Positions 39,922 through 49,200 of a stretch of DNA of 50,138 bases are shown here, in pieces. The stretch spans positions 1-50,138 of the forward strand of contig NZ_RBAH01000034.1 of assembly GCF_003626695.1 (NCBI RefSeq), given 5' to 3'. The stretch's first letter is position 1; each line of letters begins with the position of its first letter. The notes beneath the pieces are model-generated. The model was not told where the DNA came from, did not search any database, and saw only the letters and a list, made by a program, of their open reading frames with translations. The position numbers and the translations under genes are program-made. Source of the stretch: Paenibacillus ginsengarvi. GTDB lineage: Bacteria > Bacillota > Bacilli > Paenibacillales > NBRC-103111.

Positions 39922-39950
39922 ATTATATTGATAATGATTATCGGTATCAA
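39922..39950 (-). promoter_or_regulatory. Sigma A promoter with an embedded Fur box
   Basis: On the minus strand TTGATA (39945-39950), a 17-base spacer and TATAAT (39922-39927) form a near-consensus promoter. The spacer and -35 contain TGATAATGATTATCGGTATC (plus strand), close to the GATAATGATAATCATTATC Fur consensus. Iron-loaded Fur bound here would block RNA polymerase. Confidence 0.8.
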
Positions 39951-39978
39951 TTAGTTTTTTTAAGTTAATATCCGACGT

Positions 39979-40005
39979 AAAAAAACCTTCGACAAGCATC
40001 GAAGG
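39979..40005 (-). terminator. Terminator after the copper-amine-oxidase-like gene
   Basis: The stem CCTTCGA / TCGAAGG has a 6-base loop and is followed on the minus strand by seven T. Confidence 0.85.
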
Positions 40006-40021
40006 GCTTTGCAGTACATGG

Positions 40022-41143
40022 TTAACGTTCGATTTCAATTTTCAATGCCTTCGTCTGGCCCGGGTATGATAATTCTACAATTCCAATGTCGTACCAGGCT
40101 CTTGCCTTCTGACCGACGTGCAAATCGTGAAACGCAAGCGGCTCCGTTGTTCCCGCTTCTACGATCGCCGCCTCCTCACTCAAGCCGACCCACATCGCAT
40201 ACGGCTGATCCGAGTTCCCGTTTTTCCTCGTTTCATCGACGATCAATACACGGTGCTCATTTTCATCCAGCTTCGTAATCACGCCTGCAACGTCCGCTTG
40301 TGGCCGCAAATAAAATTGCTCCAGCTTCAAAGGAAACGGGATCAACGGATTCAGGCCCGCCTCCTCGTATAAGGCACGGCGCAGACGGTCCGCCTCCTGA
40401 TCGGTCCAGCGGCGCTCCAAATGCTCGCGGGCTTTATAAATAATATATAGCTCGTTTTTCTGCTCCCCTGCGTATATCAACTTTATCTGCTGGCTAAGCT
40501 CCAGCTCCTCGCGGGCGGCAAGCAGCTTGTCTTGAACGAGCTTAAGCCCGTCATCGTCGACCTCGTAGCGGATCGTTCCGTCTTGATCGGCATAAGCCAA
40601 ATAGTACCGCTCCAAGCCTTCCTCGTTCCAGAGCAGTAAAAGCTGCAGACGGATCAGGCCGTCGCGTAACCCTTCCGGATCGATCCACGTCTCGATCTTC
40701 TGCCTGACCGCCTGAACCCGGTAGCCGTCACGAACGCCGGTATCGTAACGCCAAGCCTTAACGACATCTGGACCCGCTACCGGTCCTCCGATCTCGACCT
40801 CCTTATAGCGGTCTCCGAGCAGACGGATCGCATCCTGCTTCGTTGCGCCGATCTTGATGTTCCCCTTGATATAGGTATAGTCGGGGTAGTTGATGTAGAT
40901 CGTATTCGTATCGCTAGCCAAAAATCCGACTGTCGCCCCCATCTGTTCGGCAATGAAACGCACAGGCACGTACGCGTGACCATCCACGTTTAAAGCGGTA
41001 TACTCGCCGTCAAGCGATCTGACTTGCCCGTTGATGACAAACTTGGCCGGAAATAGAACCGCCTGAACCGTGTCCGAAGCGTACGCCGCCGTTCCTATCG
41101 CGAGCATCACGCCGCAAACCAAACCGAGAACAAATCGTTTCAT
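40022..41143 (-). CDS. Secreted stalk-domain (copper amine oxidase N) and DUF3221-like protein
   Basis: The 373-residue protein has a signal peptide (MKRFVLGLVCGVMLAIGTAA), then a copper-amine-oxidase N-terminal stalk domain (LNVDGHAYVPVRFIAEQMGATV), a helical middle and a C-terminal DUF3221-like beta domain (DVAGVITKLDENEHRVLIVDE). The stalk domain does not bind copper; in Paenibacillus it is a common extracellular module. The start is the ATG at 41143 with GAGGAG 9 bases upstream; the frame extends 46 codons further without a ribosome binding site. Confidence 0.88.
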   Translation of the reverse strand: MKRFVLGLVCGVMLAIGTAAYASDTVQAVLFPAKFVINGQVRSLDGEYTALNVDGHAYVPVRFIAEQMGATVGFLASDTNTIYINYPDYTYIKGNIKIGATKQDAIRLLGDRYKEVEIGGPVAGPDVVKAWRYDTGVRDGYRVQAVRQKIETWIDPEGLRDGLIRLQLLLLWNEEGLERYYLAYADQDGTIRYEVDDDGLKLVQDKLLAAREELELSQQIKLIYAGEQKNELYIIYKAREHLERRWTDQEADRLRRALYEEAGLNPLIPFPLKLEQFYLRPQADVAGVITKLDENEHRVLIVDETRKNGNSDQPYAMWVGLSEEAAIVEAGTTEPLAFHDLHVGQKARAWYDIGIVELSYPGQTKALKIEIER

Positions 41144-41296
41144 CCTTTTAGCTCCTCTGCGCGGAAATGGAATTATATAGGAATAAACGCAGAGGGCTGG
41201 AAAAGGTTGCTTGTTTACAAATGTCGTGCGAGTCGTTTCAGCCGATTCACCGCCAAGTTGCGAAAGGGGGCACTCTGACAAAAAGTATCATTCATG

Positions 41297-41324
41297 CCAA
41301 AAATCGTCCCAGCCGGGACGATTT
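41297..41324 (-). terminator. Terminator after the DUF1697 gene
   Basis: The stem AAATCGTCCC / GGGACGATTT has a 4-base loop, and the minus strand continues TTGG. Confidence 0.75.
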
Positions 41325-41363
41325 ACGCTATTCCAAACGCGTCCAGGCTCACAAGTCGGGCGC

Positions 41364-41909
41364 TTACCCTTCCTCCATTGCCTTCACCATGTCGCCCAGT
41401 TTACTGATTGTGTTCCAGTTGCGCGTCGTTACTTGATCGCCCAGTTTTTGCGTACTGGCCGCCAGTTTGGAATCAAGAATACTTTGCCGGAGCAGCATGT
41501 AAAGCTCCCGTCCTTGCAGCCGGTATTCGTCGTCCCCGCTTTTTACTTCCGCCAGAAAATCGACCTTCTGGGGCAAAGGCGCCTCACTCAGCAGGCTCAC
41601 CTGCAAGCTTTCTCCTTCCGCCAGAGCGCCCGGAGCATAAGGACAATCCGCGATCAGCCGTTTCCATTCCTCTGCCGTTCTCAGAAAAACGGTGGCGGCA
41701 ATGCCGAACTCGTTCTTGATGAGAGACTCCATACGCCCGGTGAGCGCTGCCGCCTCTTCCTCCGCCTCGAATACGATATTGCCGCTTTGAATATACGTTT
41801 GCACCCGTCCGAGCCCGACTCGCTCAAGCGCCTTTTTCAAATCCGCCATCTTGATTTTATTTTTCCCGCCTACGTTAATACCGCGAAGCAGGGCTACGTA
41901 AATTGCCAT
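41364..41909 (-). CDS. DUF1697 domain protein
   Basis: The 181-residue protein begins MAIYVALLRGINVGGKNKIK and contains LERVGLGRVQTYIQSGNIVF, the hallmark of DUF1697 proteins, and ends DQVTTRNWNTISKL. Function is unknown; the fold is ferredoxin-like. The start is the ATG at 41909 with GAGG upstream; the frame is open far beyond this point into the SEDS gene but the added residues are not protein-like. Confidence 0.92.
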   Translation of the reverse strand: MAIYVALLRGINVGGKNKIKMADLKKALERVGLGRVQTYIQSGNIVFEAEEEAAALTGRMESLIKNEFGIAATVFLRTAEEWKRLIADCPYAPGALAEGESLQVSLLSEAPLPQKVDFLAEVKSGDDEYRLQGRELYMLLRQSILDSKLAASTQKLGDQVTTRNWNTISKLGDMVKAMEEG

Positions 41910-41976
41910 CGCGAAGCCTCGTTTCTTTTTTGCTTCTATTATATCATGTCCCGCTCTTTTCCCTTGTCCGGCGAGC

Positions 41977-42004
41977 AAAAACTCCGGCCGATTCGGCCGA
42001 AGTT
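41977..42004 (-). terminator. Terminator after the SEDS gene
   Basis: AACTCCGGCCG pairs with CGGCCGAAGTT (one mismatch) around a 3-base loop, and the minus strand continues TTTGC. Confidence 0.65.
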
Positions 42005-42031
42005 GAGGTTTCATAACATATGCGGCTTGCT

Positions 42032-43342
42032 TCATGCATGAACGGGGATCATATCCTTCCTCCGGTAAATGCCGAGCAGCAGTCCCGCAGCGGCAAATTC
42101 CATCAGTACATGGCTGCCGTAGCCGAGAAACGGGAAGGGCAGTCCGACGAGCATGACGCGTCCCGTCGCCATGGCAAGCCCATAGATGAGCTGTATGGCC
42201 AGTATAACCGACAACGCCAGCATAATGGCACGGCCATACGACTCCCGAACGACTTGCACCGCCTTCGCCATACGGACGACAAACCAGATCACCGCCGCCA
42301 GGAGCAGCAGTCCCGCTGCCCATCCGAAGCTGTAGATCAAATACGAGAGCAGCATATCCGACTGGATCATCGGCAGCTTGTCGTTCATCGTCCCGAAGCC
42401 GTGTCCCCACCAGCCTGCGGAGCGAATCATATCAAGCTGCTGCATATACATATACCCATTGCCGAGAGGATCGTCCTGCGGAAATAACGCTCCGCCCACC
42501 CTACCGCGCAAATACGGGTTGCCCCATATGTACAAAATCCCGGCGGCTCCCGCACCAAGCGCAATCAGCGTGCTCCGCAGCCAGCTGCGGGTCACCCAGC
42601 CAAGCAGCACTAGGACGGCTACCGCATAAATGACCAGCTCCGGCAAGGCACGAGCCTGAATATAGATCAGGCAGGGCGCTGCAAGCAGCCCCAGCTTCAT
42701 CAGCCTTTGCCCGGCGGCGTTAACGGCTGCCGGCATTTTGCCGTCGAGCCAGATGCCCGCTATGGCGACAATCAGGAGGTACGGACTGCACGCGATCAAG
42801 TTCAAGGAAAACGGCCCGACCACGATATAGTGCTTCAACCCGTTAACGCTCGTTCCGTAAACGGATGTCGTCGCGATCATACCGAATAAGGTAATCGCAT
42901 ACAGCAGCCAGGAAAACCGCCGCAGCCGCCGGAAATCGAAGAAATAGCAAACAAGCAGAACGACCGTTCCGAGCGCTATGTATACGGATTGACGTTTGGC
43001 AAACTCGATTTGTCCGTAAATCGTACCTCGGTAACTTGCATCGACCGACATCATCGCGATCAGGCTTAGAATCGAGAACAGCACAACCGCCAGCAGCAGC
43101 CCCCAGTTCATCCGAGGTTTATGCAATTGATGAAGCTGTTTCCCGAGCAAATCCGGATCGCCCATCTGCCGGGTCGCCCACGCCTCCGCTTCTTCCCGCG
43201 ACGCCCCTTCCGCTTCCTTCTCGGCGATCAGTTGCTCCAAATGCCCGCCGATTTCCAGCCTCACGTCAGGGTGCATCTCCCGGGACCTGATCCGGGCACA
43301 TACGCGGTCCAGGAAGTCGCCCACGCCCTCATGTTTCCGCAT
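42032..43342 (-). CDS. FtsW/RodA/SpoVE-type (SEDS) protein with permease prefix domain
   Basis: The 436-residue protein joins a cytoplasmic permease prefix domain (residues about 1-75: FLDRVCARIRSREMHPDVRLEIGGHLEQL) to a SEDS membrane domain with about ten helices, including LFPQDDPLGNGYMYMQQLDM, WWGHGFGTM and the signature PFLGYGSHVLMEFAAAGLLLG (FtsW has PFxSYGGSS). SEDS proteins polymerise peptidoglycan glycan strands with a partner penicillin-binding protein. No PBP is adjacent, and the PadR regulator overlaps by 14 bp. It may be an inducible envelope-stress SEDS protein (inference). Confidence 0.9.
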   Translation of the reverse strand: MRKHEGVGDFLDRVCARIRSREMHPDVRLEIGGHLEQLIAEKEAEGASREEAEAWATRQMGDPDLLGKQLHQLHKPRMNWGLLLAVVLFSILSLIAMMSVDASYRGTIYGQIEFAKRQSVYIALGTVVLLVCYFFDFRRLRRFSWLLYAITLFGMIATTSVYGTSVNGLKHYIVVGPFSLNLIACSPYLLIVAIAGIWLDGKMPAAVNAAGQRLMKLGLLAAPCLIYIQARALPELVIYAVAVLVLLGWVTRSWLRSTLIALGAGAAGILYIWGNPYLRGRVGGALFPQDDPLGNGYMYMQQLDMIRSAGWWGHGFGTMNDKLPMIQSDMLLSYLIYSFGWAAGLLLLAAVIWFVVRMAKAVQVVRESYGRAIMLALSVILAIQLIYGLAMATGRVMLVGLPFPFLGYGSHVLMEFAAAGLLLGIYRRKDMIPVHA

Positions 43343-43676
43343 GGAGAGCCCCTCCTTCCCCGAGCACCGAGTCGACGGCGCGCCGAAACACGAGCCATTC
43401 GCTCTTCTTCTCCTGCAGCCTCAGCTTCCCTTCGTCGAGCAGACGGTAATATTTTCGTTTCCGCCCGTCCGCTTCCGTCCAAAACGATTCGACCCAACGC
43501 TCGCTCTCCATCGCATGAAGGATCGGGTACAACGTCCCTTCCTTGAGGGCGAACACTCCCTCCGATCTGCGTTCCAGCTCCTTGATCAACTCGTAGCCGT
43601 ACAGCGGCTTATCCGCCAGCACAGTCAACACGAGGATGCCGGTCGTGCCCTTTAGCAATTCTTTGCTCACCTTCAA
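43329..43676 (-). CDS. PadR family transcriptional regulator
   Basis: The 115-residue winged-helix regulator starts MKVSKELLKGTTGILVLTVL and contains PLYGYELIKELERRSEGVFALKEGTLYPILHAME, the PadR signature, and GRKRKYYRLLDEGK in the wing. The start is a TTG with AAGGAG 9 bases upstream. It overlaps the SEDS gene by 14 bp, a common PadR plus permease-prefix pairing. An inverted repeat upstream is the likely autoregulatory operator. Confidence 0.92.
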   Translation of the reverse strand: MKVSKELLKGTTGILVLTVLADKPLYGYELIKELERRSEGVFALKEGTLYPILHAMESERWVESFWTEADGRKRKYYRLLDEGKLRLQEKKSEWLVFRRAVDSVLGEGGALHAET

Positions 43677-43709
43677 CGGATTGCTCTCCTTCCTCTCCTA
43701 TATAGAATT

Positions 43710-43736
43710 ACTATGCATCGTTAATCTATGTATAGT
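43710..43736. promoter_or_regulatory. Candidate PadR operator
   Basis: ACTATGCAT (43710-43718) and ATGTATAGT (43728-43736) form an inverted repeat with one mismatch, overlapping TATACT-like -10 sequences on the minus strand ahead of the padR-SEDS operon. Confidence 0.5.
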
Positions 43737-43910
43737 ATACAGAGCGAATCCGTCTCTGTCGAGCCTTTAGCTGCTTTTTTTAAACAAGGAATTTCCAGGT
43801 ATAAACAAGGTTTACAACTCGTCCGCTTCGCTTGCTGTGCTATATTGAGGATGATGTTAGACGTTACCTTCTCCAGTGCAGGCCTATTACGGGGATTCGG
43901 GAGGCGGAAC

Positions 43911-44609
43911 ATGGACCCACGGTATAAAACGGTAACCGACTATGTGGTTAGGCGATTTACGGATCATCTCGGTGACCGTCTGCAATCTGTTTTCGTAAAA
44001 GGCTCCGTTGCAAGAGGCGATTGCGTCTGGGGCGTCTCCGATATCGATCTGGTTCTGGCATTCGATCGTCCCGACCAATCCGACAATGCGCTCAAACGTG
44101 AAATCGAAGCGGAAGCGACTCGCTTTCCCGCTGGGGACAGCCTCGTTATACAGCGTATCGGGGACGACCGTCTGCGACAAATGAGTGCAGGAACAAGAGC
44201 ATACTGGCTGTATTCTTGCCGTTATGACACAGAGCTGCTATACGGAACGCAGCCGGACCATTTCCTTCCGGAGCCGCCGAAAGGAATCGAGCTGGCAAAG
44301 CTTATCGCCCCCCTTATTCATGCCGACGGCGCGGTAGAATTAGGTAAAGACCGGTTGGAGCGGCGGGAGAGCAGGCATCTGGCCAAACGGATGCTGCACG
44401 CGCTCGCCTTGCCTGCAATTGCTGGGGGCAAGCTCGAATACGTTCCTCCGCTGGAAGTCGCTAATCTGGATTTCCCGGTCCGGCTGCGCAGCCATATGGA
44501 CGCCATCCTAACCGCCTACTCGCAAGCGCCCGTCATTACGGATACGGAGCCGCTAAGCCGCGCTTGGCGTGATTGCTGGGCATACATCGGCGATTTCGGA
44601 ATCATTTGA
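43911..44609 (+). CDS. Nucleotidyltransferase domain protein
   Basis: The 232-residue protein has the polymerase-beta-like motif FVKGSVARGDCVWGVSDIDL with the two catalytic aspartates, followed by a helical C-terminal domain. It resembles aminoglycoside-adenylyltransferase-like and MNT-type proteins, but the substrate is unknown. The start is the ATG at 43911 with GGGAGGCGG upstream. The frame upstream of it is open but not protein-like. Confidence 0.85.
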   Translation: MDPRYKTVTDYVVRRFTDHLGDRLQSVFVKGSVARGDCVWGVSDIDLVLAFDRPDQSDNALKREIEAEATRFPAGDSLVIQRIGDDRLRQMSAGTRAYWLYSCRYDTELLYGTQPDHFLPEPPKGIELAKLIAPLIHADGAVELGKDRLERRESRHLAKRMLHALALPAIAGGKLEYVPPLEVANLDFPVRLRSHMDAILTAYSQAPVITDTEPLSRAWRDCWAYIGDFGII

Positions 44610-44690
44610 AATACGATCGCCGCCTATTTCTGGTATCATGGTGGGGAAGGTTCGAGACGGTTTACTTAACAATACGAAGGGAATCGATGT

Positions 44691-45248
44691 ATGCTTAAAT
44701 TCGAACAACCCGATATGGAAATCCGCCGCCTCGGGCACGAGGATATTGCCGACCTGGTGGCGCTAATGACCGACGTTACTTCCCGGCTCCCCTCCAAGGA
44801 TCATTTTGCTTCGGACAATGAGACTTACTACCATACGTATGTGCTGGAGGATGGAGAAATCCACGGCGCGTATCTCCGCGGCCAGTTCGTTGCCTATACG
44901 GTTTTGACGTTTCCCAAGATGCGACCCGGCAATCTCGGCAGAGAATTCGGGGTGGCGGAGGAGGATCTGCATGAAGTCGCCTGTCTCGAAGGCACCGTAG
45001 TCCACGAGTCGGCCCGCGGTCTTGGCTTGCAGCGGTATTTCCTGAGACTTCGCGAGCAGCGGGCCCGGGAGAACGGATGCCGGTACGTCTATGCTACGGT
45101 GCACCCGGATAACCATGCCAGCGTCAAAAACCTAGAGTCCGAAGGATTTGTCCGCCGTTTCACGCGCCCCATGTACGGCGGCAAGCTCCGGCATTGCTAT
45201 GCGAAGCAATTGCGGCAGCCCGGTGAAGAAAGCGAGGCATCCGGGTGA
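44691..45248 (+). CDS. GNAT family N-acetyltransferase
   Basis: The 185-residue protein has the GNAT fold: MEIRRLGHEDIADLVALM at the start, then ACLEGTVVHESARGLGLQRYF as the acetyl-CoA pyrophosphate loop region and YATVHPDNHASVKNLESEGF as the motif B end. AAGGGA precedes the ATG. A TGGTATCAT extended -10 at 44631-44639 suggests its own promoter. It overlaps the APH gene by 4 bp, so the two are probably co-translated. Confidence 0.9.
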   Translation: MLKFEQPDMEIRRLGHEDIADLVALMTDVTSRLPSKDHFASDNETYYHTYVLEDGEIHGAYLRGQFVAYTVLTFPKMRPGNLGREFGVAEEDLHEVACLEGTVVHESARGLGLQRYFLRLREQRARENGCRYVYATVHPDNHASVKNLESEGFVRRFTRPMYGGKLRHCYAKQLRQPGEESEASG

Positions 45249-46147
45249 GCCACTTAAACGAAACGAGAATCGACGCGGATTTGGTAAGCCGCTTGCTTCG
45301 CTCCCAATTCCCGCAATGGGCGCACCTGCTCTTGGAACCGGTCGACTCCGCAGGAACGGATAATGCCATCTACCGGCTCGGAGAGCGTTTGGCCGTCAGA
45401 CTTCCTCGGGTCGAATGGGCGGTCGGGCAGGCGGAGAAGGAATACCGCTGGCTGCCGAAGCTGGCGCCGCATCTGCCGATTGCGATCCCCGTTCCCCTCG
45501 CGCTGGGAGCGCCAGGTGAAGAGTACCCGTGGCACTGGTCGGTGTATGAATGGCTCGAAGGCGAGAACGCAGGCTCCGGGCCGCTTGACGATCTCCGCCA
45601 AGCGGCAGTGGCGCTGGGCCGGTTCGTAGCGGCCTTGCAGCGGGCCGACTCCGCAGGAGGACCGCCTCCGGGAGCGCATAACTCCGGACGCGGCGTACCG
45701 CTTGCCCTGCGGGATGCTCCCGTTCGCGAAGCGCTCGCCTCGCTCCGCGATACGATAGATACGATAACGGCCGCGGCCATCTGGGAAGACGCGCTGCAAG
45801 CGCCGGTATGGACGGAGCCGCCCGTTTGGCTGCACGGGGATCTGCATCCGGGCAATTTGCTCGTCGATCAAGGCCGTCTCCGTGCCGTTATCGACTTCGG
45901 CACTCTCGCCGTAGGCGATCCCGCTTGCGACGTGATGGTCGCTTGGACGTTCCTCTCCGCGGATTCTCGCGCCGATTTCCGGTCAGAGCTGACGGTTGAT
46001 GACGCGACCTGGACCCGTGGACGTGGCTGGGCTTTGTCGTTCGGACTGATCGCCTACGCCTATTACAAGCATACCAATCCCGTGCTCGCCGGCATATCGC
46101 GGCGTGCGATCGACGAGGTGCTTGCCGATCGTTTTAACGCAGATTGA
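45245..46147 (+). CDS. APH family phosphotransferase
   Basis: The 300-residue protein is a kinase-like aminoglycoside phosphotransferase family member with the catalytic HGDLHPGNLLVDQGR and the metal site IDFGTLAVGDPACDVM. The family includes antibiotic kinases and metabolite kinases; drug resistance should not be assumed. It starts with GTG in a GTGA overlap with the GNAT gene. Confidence 0.92.
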   Translation: MSHLNETRIDADLVSRLLRSQFPQWAHLLLEPVDSAGTDNAIYRLGERLAVRLPRVEWAVGQAEKEYRWLPKLAPHLPIAIPVPLALGAPGEEYPWHWSVYEWLEGENAGSGPLDDLRQAAVALGRFVAALQRADSAGGPPPGAHNSGRGVPLALRDAPVREALASLRDTIDTITAAAIWEDALQAPVWTEPPVWLHGDLHPGNLLVDQGRLRAVIDFGTLAVGDPACDVMVAWTFLSADSRADFRSELTVDDATWTRGRGWALSFGLIAYAYYKHTNPVLAGISRRAIDEVLADRFNAD

Positions 46148-46161
46148 GGACAACGCAGTAC

Positions 46162-46212
46162 AAAAAGAACCTTCGGCGCCGATGATCTCTCGGCCGCCTG
46201 AAGGTTCTTCTC
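46162..46212. terminator. Bidirectional terminator
   Basis: AAGAACCTTC and GAAGGTTCTT enclose an inner GGCGCCGA/TCGGCCGCC stem, between convergent genes ending at 46147 and 46220. Confidence 0.85.
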
Positions 46213-46219
46213 CGTTCGT

Positions 46220-49200
46220 TCAAATGAATCCCGCTTCGGCAAGCAAGCGGCGAATGAGAACGGCCGTCTCCGCGCGCGTCAGATTACGTCCGGGTTCAAG
46301 CCCTTCCGCACTGCCGTTAGCCAAGTTCGCCCTCACTACCTCGCTAACTACCGCTTCGGCCCAAGCGCTAATACCGTCCCGATCGGGAAATGCCGCCAGT
46401 GCTCCGCCAGTTTGATCCGCCGTTTTCGGCCTCAAGCCGGAGAGCTTCATCGCCCGTGCGATCATGACGAACGCTTCCTCCCGGGTGATCGTCCGAGCCG
46501 GGCGGAACGAGCCGTCCTCATACCCGGATACAATCCCGTATTCGAACGCTTTGCCTACCGCTCCGCTAAACCATTCGCTTTCGTTCACGTCGTTAAATGT
46601 ATTCCCCGCTCCGTCCTCCGGCAAGCCAAGCCCGCGTATGACGATCGCCGCAAATTGCGCTCTTGTAACAGGGGAATCCGGGACGAAACGGTTCGCCTCC
46701 ATCCCTTTGACGACCAGGCGGGCTCCCATGTCATCAACCGTTTCTTCCGCCCAATGATCCTTAGTATCATTGAATTTCACCCGGTTCGAAATGAGCGCGT
46801 AGGTACTGTTCGTCAAGCTGTGAATGTCCGCGGTATCCCGGCCGTCTCTACGCATAACGGCAGTCGGTACGTGGCGGTATGTTCCGTCCTCGTTTAGCAC
46901 AACGGCTGTTGCAACGCCATTTGGGCCAAACGGAGACGGTATCGGCAAAAATTTGCGAACAAACGTGCCGAATCGGCTGAGTTCCAGCGAGTTTTGTTTG
47001 TATGATGCCGTCACTTTGAATTGAACCGGCGTCGAAACGATGCTGTGACCGTTCTGTGCCGCAAATCGCGCTATGGCATCGCTGTCGGCTTCCGGTGCCT
47101 TCTCGGCGCTGATCTGAATGAGCAGCTCCGAGAGCGGCATAGCGCGCCCCCATGCTTCCCGGAGTCGCTCCAGGTTCAGCTCGCCTGCGGGCAGCTCATA
47201 GCCGCCGATGCTTGTTTGCAGCTCCAGTACGGCTTGTTTGTTTGCAAGCTTTTGGATCATGTCGCCCGTAAATTCAGCGATAACGCCGTCCGTCTCTGCA
47301 ATGTCGGAAATGCCGATGACAGTTCCGGTATTCGAATTCGCAAGAGCCTCATTTAGCAGCGACTCATCGAACCGGACGATGCCCAACGACAGTCCGCCAA
47401 CGACTTGCCTGGACGTCTTCACCAGCTTCTCCACCGGTCGGCCGTCGATCGAGATGCGGATACTTGTATCATTCAGCCCGGGAGTCGCCGTGCTGCCGGT
47501 TGGTCCCGCACCGCCAATTTGCGGGGTGTAATCAGTCGGCTCCCCGCCCCCGGATGGCGCCGGGTCCGGAGAACGCTCCTTCTGCTTGTCGATCGTAATC
47601 GTATACGTTTTGCTGGTTACGCCGTCTTGAGCGGTAACTACGATCGCGATCTCGTTTGTGCCCGTCTGAAGGGTAATGGCAGATGACTCCTGACCGCTTC
47701 TCAGTGCTTGACCATTTACCGTTATTACTGCAAATGCATCTGCCGCAGTCGGCGCGACTGTCACCGAGCTGATTCCGGAAACCGCCGAAGCCGAATAATG
47801 CTGCAAGGATGCGGAAAAAGAAGGCGTTAGCGTTATTTGGGATACGGTTACCTGTTGTAAATCCGCATTGCGGCTAAGCGGTACGATGTTCGCTATCTCG
47901 ATCGTTGCCGCGTTTTCGTTGCCTGCGGCGTCCTTCACATATACCGTATACGTTCCGTTTGCCTGCACCGCAAAGCTCCCGCCGGTCAGCTCGGTGCCGT
48001 TTCCTGCAAAATAACCGATATCGCGGCTGCCGCTTGCCCATTTGATCTGCTTAACGGCGTTAAACTGACCATATACAGCCGCTGTGACCGACACCGATAC
48101 GGGTCCGTATGTCGCTTCCTCGGGACTTGCTTTCATTATAATGATCGGCGGTACTCCGTAAACGAACGATACGGCGACAGTCCTCTCCACAGCGATCCGA
48201 TCCGTTACGTCCGATGCAGCGAATAGGACGGTCTCCGCCGCCTTGTTCGTTACTGCAAAGAGCGCTTGGCCGGACGAATTCGTCGTAGCGTACACTGCCG
48301 TTATGACCGAACTTCCTCCCGATGCGGCTAGCGATACTTGTTTCCCGGTAACGGGATTGCGGTACGCGTCCATCAGCGTAACGGTGATCTCGGACGCTGT
48401 CGTTCCGTCAGCCGGCACCGTTAGCGCGGAAGCTGACAACGCGGACATAGTTGAACTGACGCTGCCAGAGACGAACGTAACCAATGCCTTTTGAACGATT
48501 GCAACCTGATCGGTTATGTCGATCGCACCATAGGTGACCTGCTCCGCAGCCGTATTCGCCACCGTGAACTGTGCTTCCCCGTTTGCTCTGGTCGTGCTGT
48601 AAACCGCCGTTATGACCGATCTGCCTCCCGATGCGGTCAAGGCAACCTGCTTGCCTTCGATCGGTTCCATCTTGGCGTTTCGTAGCGTTACTGTAATAGT
48701 GGCGCTGCTGATGCCATCCGCAACGACCGACACGGGAGCTGCCGTAACGGCAGAATGCGCGGAGCTGACAACACTCAAATCCGCTAGCGCCGTCTCTGCT
48801 TCCGTCAGCTTGCTCACGTTCGTGACCAGCGCTTTCTGCGTTGGCGTCAGCGCTTCGTACTGCTGACGCGCGCTCGCTATCGCTGTCGCATCCGCTAGCG
48901 TTACAGCCGCCTTCCCGGGCAACGCCGCTAGCGCGTCCGTCAACGTCTTCGCCGCCTGCAAATCCGCCAACGCCGACTCTGCTTCCGTTAGCTTGCTCAC
49001 GTTCGTGACCAGCGCTTTCTGCGTTGGCGTCAGCGCTTCGTACTGCTGACGTACGCTCGCTATCGCTGTCGCATCCGCTAGCGTCACCGTCGCTTTCGCG
49101 GGCAACGCCGCTAGCGCGTCCGTCAACGTCTTCGCCGCCTGCAAATCCGCTAGCGCCGCTTCTGCGTCGGTCAGCTTGCTGAGATTCGTGACCAGCGCCT

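Larger units (their letters stand above)
39717..40021. other. Regulatory intergenic region
   Basis: From right to left (minus strand) it holds the terminator of the copper-amine-oxidase-like gene, a Fur-box promoter, a 13-codon ORF with a strong ribosome binding site, and an 18-bp palindrome. No larger gene was seen. Confidence 0.7.

Noticed and set aside
45245..46147. Aminoglycoside resistance gene
   Set aside because: The APH fold is shared by many metabolite kinases, and no mobile-element context supports a resistance role.
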